This document shows, piece after piece, positions 11,036-24,300 of a stretch of 64,000 nt of DNA. Under the pieces are notes generated by a model. The model saw only the letters and a program-made list of their open reading frames with translations, was not told the origin of the DNA and ran no database searches. Position numbers and translations under genes: made by a program. How positions within the stretch are numbered: position 1 is the first letter of the stretch; every line of letters begins with the position of its first letter. Source of the stretch: Uranotaenia lowii. Taxonomy: Eukaryota > Arthropoda > Insecta > Diptera > Culicidae. The stretch lies in the NCBI RefSeq assembly GCF_029784155.1, contig NC_073692.1:333517920-333581919 (forward strand). The letters are read 5' to 3'.

Positions 11036-14000
11036 TTTTTTTTCTGTTCTCTTGGTTCGTGATCGCCTCTCTTCTATCCGTGTTTTTTTCTAAATTATTT
11101 TAGCGTATTTTCCGTTGTTTACCATCGATCGATATACCTACCAAAGGTAATTTTTCAAGTCCAATATCTAACTGACCCGTAAGCGCCTTTCTCTTGTCCA
11201 AGAGTAGTAGAATACAAGCCGTTCATTTGTTATGAAAGTAGCCAAAGTGTAAACAAATGCGTTTTCTTGTCGAGTAGCTACTCTCGTTCCGTTTGGTTGT
11301 CTTTCTTTGCACCGGGAGTAGATTCAAATGGCCCATATAATATGCATTTCGACTGGGCTATCATCGTAAAGTACGGCAACTTTCCGTACACATAAACTGA
11401 ACTGTTTCTCGGATAGCAACTTTCCGTACACATAAACTGGACTGTTTCTCGGATAGCGGAATGAAAGGGGCAACCCGTTTGTTATAGTTTCCGGTTATTC
11501 AAATCACATTCTGTCTTCAGGCACGTGTCGATGAAATAAAGGTGAATATTCTGTTTGGGAATTTGATATTCCACAATTTACAAAAAAAAAATTTCAAAAA
11601 GTGCTTAAAAAGATTGGTAGGATAAAAACCTTGGATAAAAAGTTATTTAAACAGCTCTTATTGTTAACGATTTTCCGACCAACTTCCCGACTCTTATGTA
11701 ATAGTCTCACTTTTCAAAAGATTAGTTTTCTTACCAACTTGATCAGTTAGCATGTTTGGATCTTTGTTCCAAGCTTATTGCATATGATCTGAATGTTTAT
11801 TCATTTTTCCAACACAAAATAAACAAAAACCGAATAAATTGACAGAGGCCATGAATGGTACGATCTATGAATTAATTTCCATTATGTCGGTTGCGGAAAA
11901 TGTGTTTTGCTGTGATCTATTTTTAAAAGCTGGTGTTTGCGATTCGCCAATGCAAGTATTATTTTTTTTCCTCTCGTTTCACCATGTGCTGCCGTTCTTC
12001 GCGATGACTAGTGGCAAAATTTCAATTGAGCTTCCCATAAATCTATTCGCAAAGCATAACCAAAAATTAACCATAACTATAATTTATTTGGACAGGTTGA
12101 TATCAGGAAGCAGGGAAAAATTTCAAATTAGACTGGAAATGACTATAAAATAGCAGCAAAAACAAAGAATTAAAAAATGTGGAACAGTTTTGGAGCGTAA
12201 ACTTGTATGAAAATTATTACTCCAACTTCGCAATATTTTTTTTCTCGTAACGATGTTTGGTTTTGAAAAACTTGGTTCTGGGGGGTATGTTTCGGTATTG
12301 CAATAAATCGTTTATGCAACTCAAAGTTAAACTCGAATTTTTCTGCAATCGACTAAATTCATGACTCGTACTGAAAAAATCCACTTTTGCAACTTATTGC
12401 ATAAAAAAACTGTTGTGAATTTAAGATTCCAATTCAAGAATGTGTTAGGAAACCCTTTGGCTCTAAAAAAAATTAAGTGGATTGCCCCCTAAACTAACCC
12501 TAAGAACTCGACATCGGCCAATCAAATATTCCTCGGAATTGTCAAACGGTTCCGACCGTATCGTCTGGTGGAATCTTGCGATGGTATCATTCATCAACTT
12601 TCATTCTTTCAACTGTTTTATGTTTAAACCTCCCACGGTATGATGTGTGTTTGGTTGCTTTCTGGTATCGGTGGTTTCTGTTAAATTAATTCGCATTGAC
12701 TACGATCGTCACTAATTCAAAGATAAATAGAATGTGAGTGGGGGAAAATTAAAGCCATCAATCAGCACCCGTATGTTTTAGAAAAGACGAATGTATATAG
12801 CCTATAGATAACTCAAACAATTAGGAACATAAAAATTAAAAACAAAAATATTTGGATTGATTTAAAGTTTCCGAATGAAACACATTTTTAGTAGTTTATA
12901 TGTTTTTGTTCTCGATTTTAAAAATAAAACAGTATCAAAAGCTTTTAAAAAGGTCAATCATTAGTTCCACAATTCTTATTTTATTGCCTATATATTTTTT
13001 TTGTTAACTTCATCTTCGTGTAATAAAACTGTTATATTCTGCTCTCGTTTTTATATTTTCAATCTCGATAGTTAATTTTAACATGATTTTTTTTTCTCTG
13101 AACATATCTTCCAAAGCATAAAAACAATTTTTCAACAGCTATCAAAGGAAAAGAAACTGATTGTGGATGATCTGAATACTTTCAATTATATTATGCTTCT
13201 TTTTCGCAATTAAATGTACATTTCTAAACCAAAGGTTTATTCCTAATTTTTAGATTTTGTTTTCGAAAACACTAATTCATTGTTCTTGTGAATGAAGAGC
13301 ATTGAATAAAGAAGCCTAACTAGGAAGCAATTCAAATTCTAACAATTTGAATTTTCTCGAAACCATTAGACTCGAAATTCCTGGAAATTATTTGCAGTTA
13401 AAATGAAAACGGGGGGTCCAGCAAGCGAAGTATTCTACTCCACACCAAAAATTTTTAAATATTCTTCGAATTTTGATGATTGATTAAGCTAATTCAAGAG
13501 TAAAATCTCATTCACTCAGAACTAATGCCAAAATCTCGAAAACGAATTCCAGTTTCAGAATCCTGCTACATATTAAATTTTCATGAGATTAAACTCAGTT
13601 CTGAGGTTTTGGTTCCGTTATACAAAATAAGAATTTTATTTCTGTTTTCATGTTTCTGATTTTGTATCCAGTTTAAAATTATCGATTTTCGGTTCGAATC
13701 ATCATGAGAAAATAGATATGGAAAGATGTTTTTGAAACATCGTTCAATTTCGGTTTTGTATTTCATTCTAAACTAGATTTATAGTTTTCGAAACTCAGAT
13801 GCATTTTCAATAGTTCGATAATAATTTTCTGAATGGGCAAAAAAAAACTAGATACCATCTTGAGGTTTTGTTTCTCCTATGGGAATTCCGATTGGCAGTC
13901 TTTTTAAAAGCAAAAACAATTTTCAAACAAACGTTTCAATTCGTTTTGGATTTTTTTCAGCGACTGAAAATGAATTTTTATAAAATATTTTGCCAATTAC

Positions 14001-16960
14001 AAATATATTAAATTTATTTTAAAAGTTTCGTTTTCTTGTTGAGGTCGACTCGGCTGGTTGTTTGAAGCTGTCTTTTAATCTGTTTTAAATGTTTCAGAGT
14101 TAAATCGTGATTTTTATAACAATTGTGTAATCTTTAACTTACTGTGAATATATTTTCATGGATAAAATCCGTTTGTCTGGTGTTTTCGGGATAATTTTTC
14201 CTTAGTATCAGAATATGCAGAATATGAAGACTGTCACTTGGCTTTTTTTTACAATTGTAAGCTTGTTTTGTGTAGGTTTTGTTTCAAATTCAGATTCGCA
14301 GCACTTAAACTTCCTTGTTATGCAGAATTCAAACATGGCAAAAACACCAGTATTCGACATTCTATATATCAGATACCACTGAAACAAATTCTACAAATTT
14401 AGTATCTCTTATTTGCCGTTGAGTATAATTTTGTAGAATATAGTTTATTGATTCAGTTTATATCTTTTCAGTTATGCTTCTGACTGCAACACATTCGTGC
14501 AAGAAATAAAACGAGATATTTCGTGATTGGTTGACTTGTGTTGAAGTTGTCAAAATGGCTATTTAGTTGAGGACTTCAAGTCACAAATATATAGTAGAAT
14601 TTGAGTTTATTTTGCAAGTTGTGTCTAGTTAAAAAAAAACTGGATTTCATTTTAAAAAAAATCATCTACAGAATTTTCATTACAGAATTGATTTTGAATG
14701 AAAGTATTCCATATTCCATATTATTTTGGTGTATTGATTGACATTATAAACATTAAAGTTTTTTTTAAATCTAAAATATGGATCGAATTTGCCAGAATCA
14801 AATTCGAAACACAAAAATTGACTCTTTTTCTTTTGAAAAATCAATTAATCAAATTTCAAGAGCTTGATACAATAAGCTTATTTGATTTGAGCATGGAATA
14901 AATTTGTTCAAGAAATAAAATTCTTTTAAAAAAATGTCTTATTCTATGTTCAATTCAAATAAGCTATATTCACCAGATTTTGCAGCAGGTGCAAAGATTG
15001 CACCAACCATAAAAGTATATTTCCTTATTTATTACTGAAGGATTCCTCTTAAAAGTCTAGTTTCAAAATTGAAAAGGTTTTAGGAAATATTAGCAAAAAA
15101 AAAATGAAAAATTAAATACGAAAATCTATTTTTGTAAAAGAACTTTAAAATGAATAATCAAATAATATTTAAAAAATCTATTCAACTTAGAAATAGAGAT
15201 AACTTATGCCGTTTTCGTTTTTCTCCACTAGCGCGGGGCAAAACTTTTTCTGAATAAACAAAAAGAATCGTTACCCGGGACGATGCAAATATATGGTTGC
15301 TATACTCACTCTTATTTTTACCCCCAACACTGACAACTTTTACGGGGTGCAACCCCCTGCTTGAGGTTCAAATCTCGGGCAAAACTTGTGGACTTCTGAA
15401 TCAATAAACGAACATAATAACAGCAGTTAGGGCAAAACTCGTGGGTAACTAGGTTGCCACTGCCAATAAACGAAAACACTGTTAGAAAACAAATGTCACA
15501 GGTCTGCTAGTTAAAAAAAAATCACGGCCAAGGCCATCTTCAATTTTGCTGAATATGTGTAGGCATTTAAGTGATTAACAAGGTAGGGAAACTGGACATA
15601 AGACGTCTTCGCTAAGATGAATCTTTTATATTTTTTTTAAAATTCCGGTAAATTTTAAAATAGTTATGAAAAAGGAAAAATTCTTCATAAGAAATATACA
15701 AACAGGATCACTTGAATCATTAATTTTCGTCTTATTCGTTAATCTTTAAAGGTTTTCTAAAGATTTCCGTTTGCTTTTGGGCAAAACGAACCGGTTAACT
15801 TTAAGACCTGTTTTAAATCATTAAGGGGCTCCAATAGTGTTTGTCAGGAAAAAGCCGTTCCGTTGAAAACTTCAAGATTAAATTCAATCAAATAAGAAAC
15901 ATGCTAGTAGACAAACGGATAAGGCGCACTTCACTCTGCTTCGAAAAGTTTATTGAAAATCGTTCGAATATAAGAAATCATAACCTAGTTTAAAATTTTT
16001 TTCATTATCTGTAGAATGTCAAGACCAACGTTCATCATCAAAAAACATAACATATGAATGTTTTTTTTTTAATTTTAGATGCCGTTATTCCTTACGAGAA
16101 CAGTTGAAAAAACTGCCACAGAATATTGATTTCAATTTTACTAAAATTATCGTTCTAAATAAACTTAAAATGTCCACAAATGATTGGAAATAATTCAAAG
16201 TGTAAAGAAAACGGACTGGCATCTTCAGAAATGTTGAATAATAATGGTTGAGTAAATTACTGAAACTCCAAATAGGCTTTCTCAAGAATATGAACGATTC
16301 GAACCAAGTTTTTCAGAAACCATTTCTTAAATCTAAGCATAAGTGGAAGTTTCTGCAAGTTGCTAGATGCTGCTTAAACTATGTAGATGTTTGAAAGTCG
16401 AAATGACAACATTGAACGAAAATTAACATTAACCAAATGAGAAACAACAACTTAGGGACCATCTAACCCCTCACGTCGGCAAACTATAGGCATTATAGGT
16501 ACTTACTAATGTCAAATTAACAGCAGTTATTGTTCAGAATGCTTTCTTATTATCAAATGTTTCAAATATCTCACATGCCACTATTACCATACAGCAATGA
16601 ATGTCTAAAGTTTTCTCTTAAATGAAATGCTTAAACCACCCATAAGCTTAAGGTGCTCGCCATGCCGATATTTCTCCTATATTTCTAGATAATAAAGGTT
16701 CGTTATCTTTTTGATCCAACTTAAAAATATTCACATTACAATTTTTGAGACCTTAGTATTAGACTTTCCGATTTACGGCTCATCCGATACAATCTTATCC
16801 AAAATTGTAGCTTAGAGTATAAAAGCTGAATTAAAATAATTTATTTTCAACAGTTATTTAAGAATCATGCGTTTGTTCCGGTGTCACCTTTTAGAACGAA
16901 CTCAGCCGGCAACATTGTTGGTTTTTAGACACATTTATTCAAGGTGTGCCAAAATTGTAT
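11036..16960. other. Long AT-rich stretch with no recognised gene
   Basis: About 6 kb without a supportable gene. The frames at 11839-12153, 13581-13766, 14698-14901 and 16085-16285 have compositionally biased translations and no motifs. A 40-bp tandem duplication occurs at 11376-11455. A stretch near 15335-15385 has a weak tRNA-like box B (gaggttcaaatctcggg) but no convincing cloverleaf. Confidence 0.4.
11376..11455. repeat. 40-bp tandem duplication, two copies
   Basis: Two adjacent 40-bp units start gcaactttccgtacacataa and end ctcggata. They differ by a single base (actgaactg versus actggactg). The near identity suggests a recent local duplication. Confidence 0.95.
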
Positions 16961-16969
16961 GCAGTTTGA

Positions 16970-18900
16970 AACTGTGGCTTAAAAACGACATCGGCAACAG
17001 TGAACTAGCCTCTAACTATAAGATCGAATACAATCCATTTAAGACGTGAAGGAGGTGTAGTTCGACATGAAACAGACATATCCTCGGTGGCAATAACAGG
17101 CTGTGATCACCTAAAACAAGTTGTTGTTCGGATCAAAGATCGGAGTCGCAATGTCTATTTCTGCTGCGCGTAATTAAGGCCTAACTGCGAAACTGCCATG
17201 TATGCGCCTCACATGTCTGCTCTCGACTTCCTGATGAATATGGTTAGTAGTAATGATCTTATCGTCGTAGCTGGGGATTACAACCTACCGAATTTGCTTT
17301 GGACCTTCGACGAGGATGCAGAGGGATGTTTAGCCTTGAACGCCTCCGCCGAGCAGGAGGTTGCTGTCATCAAATCGACAATAGCTTCCGGATTGTCTCA
17401 GATGTGTTCGCTTTCGAATGCCAATGGTAGAATTCTGAAACTTCTCTTTGTGAATATTTAGACCCAGTATAGCTGATCTTTTACATCCTTCAAACGCAAT
17501 ATTAAATGCCGACCGACATCATCATCCTACTGTTTATCTGTTCGACTATATTTCTGACGAGCTTACGGATCCGGCATAGATCAAATCTAGGCTTCATGCA
17601 CTGTGACACTGACTGTGTTGTGGATATGCTACTGGTCACAAACTGGCAAATACTTTTCAAAGCTCTGAACATCTATGTTACTGTATCAACCTTCTATGAT
17701 CATCTCTCCGACGTCTTGTGCATTAGGAGAAGCTGCAACTTCGTGGAATATCGCATCAATCTCAACGATCCATAAGTTAGAAAATGCTCATTGTGAAGAG
17801 AATTACAGGCCAATATCGATTCTTTTCTGATTTCAAAAAAGTGCTAGAAGTCCTGATATACGAGAAAATTTATTTAGCAGGCACTCCAATACTCACCGAT
17901 GTCCAGCAAGGGTTCAACAAGAAACGATCAACGATGAAAAATCTAATGACCTATGCCAGCGATTTTCATTCTACAACAGGTAAAAAACTTAAAGTGAATT
18001 TGATATACGTAGATTTCGCCAAGGCTTTCGCTAAAGTACCTCAATCATAAGAAAATCATAAGAAAAAAAACTTCATCTATATAGATTTCCTGATTGTGCA
18101 GCTAAATGCCTGTATTCGTATCTGCTGAATCGTCGTGGAACTTACTTCTCCGTGTTCGACATGGTGTTCCGCAAGGTAGTCATCTTGCACCGCTGATCTT
18201 CGTGATTTTTTTTAATGACCTTGCAAAATTCCTCCAGTCGCCGAAACTGCTGTTCGCAGATGATCTTAAAATCTACCGAACCATTGACTTCACATTGGAT
18301 TGTGATGCGCTTCAGGAGGACATCGAACGATTTTTAGTATGGTGCGGATTACACGGTATGGAAGTTATCGCCGAAAAATGTAAGCGTATAATCTTTTTCA
18401 GAACCAGTGTTGTTTACGACCGAATAAAGGTATGCCCTGCAATCAATGACGTTTTTGAGCCGAAAAAGAACTTATCTACAAATCTATATATTTTTTTTGT
18501 TTCGATTATAGCCGTTCTAACATCTGTATGTTATTCGCGACTTATATCAACGATGCAGTTGGCGGACAGTCATTGAAAAACGTATCCGGTACAACAGTCA
18601 TCGATGTCGACTCTTGGGCTCGAAATCACGGACATCGGCTCAGGAAGCAACTCACTTGCCATCTGAGCTATATCACTAGCCCCCCATCCTCGTCTACGAT
18701 ATCTTAACAAATGCCATTAACTGCCCGCAATTGCAGACTAAACTTGTACGTTCCAGCACGCCGACTGCGTAATCAGATTATGTTTTGGCTGCCAAGAAGC
18801 AGGACAGTCTTCAAACAGAATCACCCCCTATTTCGATGTTGTGAAGTTTTCAATGATGTTTCGCACTTGTTTATCTGTATGACAATAGTCATAGACCTCA
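16970..18900 (+). pseudogene. Jockey/CR1-type LINE ORF2 remnant
   Basis: Fragments of one LINE polyprotein lie in order on the plus strand. They are an endonuclease-like piece with VVAGDYNLPNLLW (17198-17461), an RT piece ending LKVNLIYVDFAKAFAKVPQS (17784-18050), and the RT core with RVRHGVPQGSHLAPLIF and the polymerase box LLFADDLKIY (18106-18400). A C-terminal tail follows, with RNCRLNLYVPARRLRN and LFRCCEVFNDVSHLF (18711-18860). LINE ORF2 proteins nick target DNA and prime reverse transcription there. Frameshifts, internal deletions and stops separate the pieces, and the catalytic box is the FADD type seen across non-LTR elements. Clade assignment is by overall look only. Confidence 0.8.
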
Positions 18901-18962
18901 GATATGAATTTAAAAAATCTAGGACACAATCTTCAAATGATAGCAAACGATGTCAGAAGTAA

Positions 18963-20430
18963 CCATTTATATTACGGCAACTTTGAAAGAAAATAATAAC
19001 TTTAAAGTTTGTTCTATTGGTTGCTATGAGCTATGTGATAGATAGATACACGATTTTAACTTGTTCAAGGTCTCAGAAATTTCTAACAGTCGAAAGTCTC
19101 AATAAAAATCGAAGCAGTTTTTTTTCTAAATATTATTATTTGTTTTATCTTAAACCATAAAGCGTTGGTTTTTTAAGGCCTAACAAAATCGTTTGAATAT
19201 TTGCCTCTTTCCAAATTTTAAAAACCATTAAAATGATTTCTTTTCCAAATTTAAAAAACCATCAATATGATGGCACATTAAATTCAATTCAAATTTTGAA
19301 GAAGTTTCTTTAACAGCACAATACTCCCTTATGTAGAGCCTTGGAAGACGCAAAAGCCGTCTGTCCTTCAACCATCAACCCGAAAAATAATCCGTTCTCA
19401 GTGCCAATCAAAAACTGAACTTAGTTTCCTTCTTTTGACTGTACGAGTCCTATGCAACTACCTACCTAATTGTTTCTTTTTAGGAAGGGATTAGTTCGGA
19501 CTATGGTGGAATTGTTTGCAGACGATAGTCGGTCTAAGCCAATTCAAAAGAATCAACCGGGTCTAAATCCTCATTGAAATTCAAGGTCTCAAACAAACGT
19601 CTAGAAACAAATCAAAGTGGTTATGCTACAGGAATGGATTCCTTCGAGAAGAACTATCAAAGAAATATATTTTTGCAAGGCTTGAAGTTTTCCTCAAGAG
19701 GGAAGGCAGGGAAAATCGAATACCAACTGAGTAAAGAAGAAAAATGCCACGAAAAAATGGACAGCCGGATAACCGAAAGCGTGCCAAATTTGCCGACATA
19801 TTTTGTTTCTTCGCCGAGTTTTCCCAACAACCGGAAGCAAGCTGTTGATTGTTGAATTATTGTTTTCGAAACGTTCGAAATCAAATCCTTGCCCTTTCGT
19901 TTCCAGTTCGTTTGTGAAAATTGGCTCCAGCCACTAGCATCAGGTGTCGGAGCAAGTACCTTGACATTGAGTAAAATAAAAATTTTGGCTCCCTTCTTCG
20001 GCTTGTTTAGGCTAGACAAAATGATTGATGAAACAATTTCAACAAGCACGCAAATTTCCTCGAATCTAATAATACGAACGTTCCGACTTAATTTCAACCA
20101 CTTCAGCGAGAAGCCGCCCGCATATCAACAAATGACTCACTTAGTCAGTGTATCTTCTTTTTTTCGCTTCACCAGCAGAGAGCCACCCGATTGGTTATTA
20201 ATAGTCTAATTAAGTAAAGTGGTAAGTGGAGCCGCAGTTTCGTTCTTAGAGTATCGCCGTCGTCGTCATCATCATCCTGGAATCTGCCGCACACGCTAGC
20301 CAATTGATTCATCAAACGGATAGCATTCGTCGCTTGGGTTTGTCTTGTCGTATGATTGTGTGACATTCCCGTTTCGATTGATGGTTTAACCCACATATTT
20401 TCTGTTGCATGGTGAAAAAATATAGAAAGT
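18963..20430. other. No gene recognised
   Basis: Overlapping open frames on both strands occur at 19574-20209 but have no recognisable domain. The region 20080-20350 is more GC-balanced, with a short imperfect gtc/atc trinucleotide run near 20259-20277. Host regulatory or untranslated sequence is possible but unsupported. Confidence 0.35.
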
Positions 20431-20432
20431 AT

Positions 20433-21304
20433 GTAGTCGAAAAAAGGGCATAACGGGCACCCGGGGCGGACTGGGCACCGCTTTTTCCAAGAAAATAGGT
20501 TTTTTTTTTCAAATAAATTTTCACAAGGAACAGTTTTGTAGTTTCTAAAGTATTAATTTTTCAGCATAAAAAAAATCTCCTTATCAGAAATTTTTACAAA
20601 AAACAACTAGGTTCTCAAGGGGCAAAAATATTATAATTTTTGAGCACCGGGAAATAAGCTCTTATGATCGTTCGATCATCTTGATCTATAATGTAGACAC
20701 TGACTGCCACATTATGTACACATTGTTCCTCAATTCACAACATCATAAAATAAAGCACCTGAAACATAATGTATGAGTGTGTGTGAATTGTGTGTATAAT
20801 ACAAATAGTCATTCTTTTTTTTGCATTGTTTAGTGGATCAACGACCTACCATTTAGTGCAAAATGCATCATGATTGGTAAATGAAAAAAAAAATTCTCCT
20901 CGGAATCGAACTCTAGTCCTCTGATTTAAGCTCCGACAGCTTTAATTATGCCAAATCGTCAGATGAAACAAGTCAAGCTGTAGCTCTATAATTCAGTTGA
21001 CTTCATCGAGTTGAGATCGCTGCTAGATTCTACGGCAGAAAACGCTCACTGTACTCCGAAAAATGGTGCTGATACTGCCCCAGAGGGGTTTCTCATTATG
21101 CTCCTGGCTGATTTTCAGGTTTCGGCAAAAACAATTAAAATACATTTTTTAACGTTTTTATCTACTTGTTCAAGTTTCAGTCCATTAGGAAATAGACTTT
21201 TTTAGAGTCTGAACTCGAATCAATTATGTTACTCACATATTAAAGCTGATTTCTTTGGTTAAATGAACATTCTTCTTAATATGGCTATCCTGCTCTTATC
21301 TCCC
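20433..21304. mobile_element. TIR repeat family ('gggcaccc' ends), 20-kb copy
   Basis: The left part contains gggcataacgggcacccggg and then a roughly 200-bp subterminal block (to 20660). That block recurs inverted at 41330-41545. The central part (20975-21060, 'gattctacggcagaaaa') recurs at 41095-41180. The right terminus reads ctcttatctcccc followed by TA. Together these indicate a non-coding TIR element with long terminal inversions, decayed here. A tRNA-like segment lies inside it. Confidence 0.55.
20898..20966 (-). repeat. tRNA-derived SINE-like segment
   Basis: On the minus strand, a box A-like stretch (tttggcataattaaagc) is followed about 30 bases later by a box B-like gagttcgattccgag and then an A/T-rich tail. 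This is the layout of a pol III promoter from a tRNA-derived SINE. The arms do not fold into a functional tRNA by eye. Confidence 0.5.
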
Positions 21305-24300
21305 CTAATTGAATTGATTTTAGAAGTTAGAATAAATAGTTCTGAAACTAATGATATCCCGATTTATAGAGATTAAAGGCATCTACTTTTGAATTTTGGA
21401 ATTTTCATGTTAAAAATTCTTGGTTAGAAACCCTATTTTCCGTAATTAGAATTCGAAATGCTTTGATTCAGTCGAAATGAAGTTTTGAAATTCAAATATA
21501 AAAATTTAGCAAAGAAGTACCATTTTTAATAAAGAATTAAAATCCAAGATTCAGCAAAATACTAATAACAGTGAAATTTTATCTCACTGAATTACTGAAA
21601 CATTTCACTGAATCACAAATACGTTATTTTAAAATATTTATGTTTGGGTTATGGTATGAAAATGATCATTGAAAGAAAAATAAACATGAGTAATGAAAAT
21701 AAGGAATAAAAATACTATTTTTTTTGCGACATTCTGCTTATCCTCCGATATTTTGCAGTAGAATTTAAAAGTTCAAAATTTCGAAAATTTTTCTCGTCAT
21801 GTGTTGTTTGTGTCTATATTTATGAACATTTATCAAGAACCTACATATCAATCACTTTCCATGCTCCTAATACATAATTGACTAAAGAAGGTAATTCATC
21901 CGGATAAGATGTAGCAAAAAAGATTTTTTTTTTACATTATTTACATAATTAACCAAGCGTAATGAGTTCAGTTTAACAGCCATCATTTCTGAATCATATT
22001 GTAAGCATAATTCATATTTATTTTATTTTTAATCGATACACCACTATAAAATAAAAAAAAAAATTCTTAGATTTCGACTGTATATTTTAATGATAATTTT
22101 TTGACAAATCAGTCTCATTTTTTTAGAAACGAACAATATTATATTTCTACTTCGAGGTGTCGGTGTCGTTTCGGTTCGTTATAACACTTGTAGAATCCCT
22201 GAGTATGGTGTTTAACGACACCGAAACGTCGGAGTTTCTAAATAATGTGACTGATTTGCAGGAAAAATTAATATCACATAAAATTTTCAGACCATCGAGC
22301 CAAATTCAAAAAGAAAAAAATATTTGCGTTTCAAGATATAAATATAATCTTATTGGAAATTTGATTATGAAAGAATCCAGAATATTTAAGGTAAGTGGGG
22401 ATAGGTTTTCGTAGAGTATCGTTCGGACTTGAGTTTCGAATGGAAAATTCGGTTTTTTGTTCGAATCAATTATGATAAAATAACTTTGAATGTGATGCTA
22501 TTTGGGCTCCCAATATTAAAAGACTTTAAATCCAATGTGGTTGTTGTTTTCATATTTTGAAAGTTCATTTTGTTCCTAATTTTAATTGTATTATCGTCAT
22601 TTTTTTTACTGAAAGCTTAAGCTTTTTTACAGCTTTTCAGTTCTTCCCCGTCCATAATTTTCAACACTCGTTTTTTAAAAGGTTCTTACGAACTAATTCA
22701 AAAACTTGAGATCACGAGACCTGAGGCATGAAACTCAAGGCGTATAACTTCTGACCAAAAATGACTTTTCCCAATTTAAAAGACGTTTTAAACCAAGTTG
22801 ATTTTTTTTAAATATGTTTGCAAGCAAAAACCTAATCGTTTTCTAAGTTTCAAACCAACTTTGTCAAATAAATTCAAATTTTATTCAGCAATGTCATTAA
22901 TACTTGTAATGATATCTGTAAAATTTACCTTTTTTAGATAATGCATCATCATCTTTGAAATATTATTCGCTAGTTAAATGAAATAGGTAAAATATACAAA
23001 TTTACAATTAGTTTTTTTGTAGATTTGATATTTCATCAGTTTTCAATGTTGGATTTCTCTGAAAACAGATACATTTAAAAACTTATAAAGTTCAGATCAA
23101 CAAAATTTAAGATGATAGACAAAATTTGACAAAAGATTCAAGTTCAGAACGCTTAAATCTACCAAATAAAGCATTAAACCATAGGCTCCAAAATACTGTT
23201 TCCTTGAGTTATCAATCATAATTTAATAAATATGTTTTTTAAATAGTTACCCGAATTTATTGAAAAAAAACCCTTCAACAACGATAAAAATCTTATCTGT
23301 TTCATCATCATATTAAGTTTGTATTTCCAAATAAATTTACCGAATTCTAAAGTTAAACTTCCGAAATTTTATGAAATATTTTTAATAAGTTTTTCTGTTT
23401 TTCAATTCTGAAAACTCTTTTGAAAACAATATCTACTTGGAAGCCATGGGAACTAGTTTTATTATGAGAAAAAACATAGTTTCCACTTTCTGTCCTTTCA
23501 AGGACCATATATTTTAATTGAGGGCGACAAAATATTCGGAACCTTTTATCAAATTAAATCATGTTTATTCTTTAGAAAGTTTGAAAATGATTCGTAGTTG
23601 CAACTTTTTAGTTAAATTTTAATGCGCAATGTTAACTTAATTTGTACTATCTTTGTGTTTTCAATATTCAAGGCAGAACATGAAATTCATTATTATTATA
23701 ATTTTTTATCAGTTTCTTATTGTTCATTTACGAGATCACTCATTTTCCAATTTATACTTTGTAAATATATTTAAACATGTTTTATCATAAATATATAAAG
23801 TTATCAATATACTTTAAGACTGAACATTTTTAGGCTTTTATTTTGATAACTGGAAGAATTTTAATATAGAAAAAGGTTTTATCTTTAACTATGATCGTTG
23901 ACACTCTTGAAACAAAATTAATTGTGGTCATCTTTTTATCAAAATAAAATCTGACTATTGAATAAATACTCTTTAGTTCATAATGGATTTACTCTATTAT
24001 CAAGAATTCACATTTTCAATAGTGATTGAATTTTGTTTCATATTCTAGATAATAGTGGGGTTTTTCAATCAATCCTTCAATTGAAAATGAAGAAAAGAAA
24101 TGTAAATTAAAATGAATAATAAATAACAATCATTAACATTTTTCTAACAATTTTTTAACATGGTTATTTTTTAACCTGATCTGATATTTAATTTAGAATT
24201 AGATTTTTTTTAAATCTTCTGTTACTTTTGAAGTATTCAATAGCTGTGCATTAACTCTCATGTCTGAAGCTGAATTCAAAATTTCGCATTTTTTTTGTGA

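Noticed and set aside
10791..11036. Low-complexity proteins rich in SLF or REKREER
   Set aside because: Direct translation of the heptamer microsatellite.
19574..20209. Overlapping 93-146-residue frames on both strands as a host gene
   Set aside because: No domain, no splice-site support and no consistent frame on either strand.
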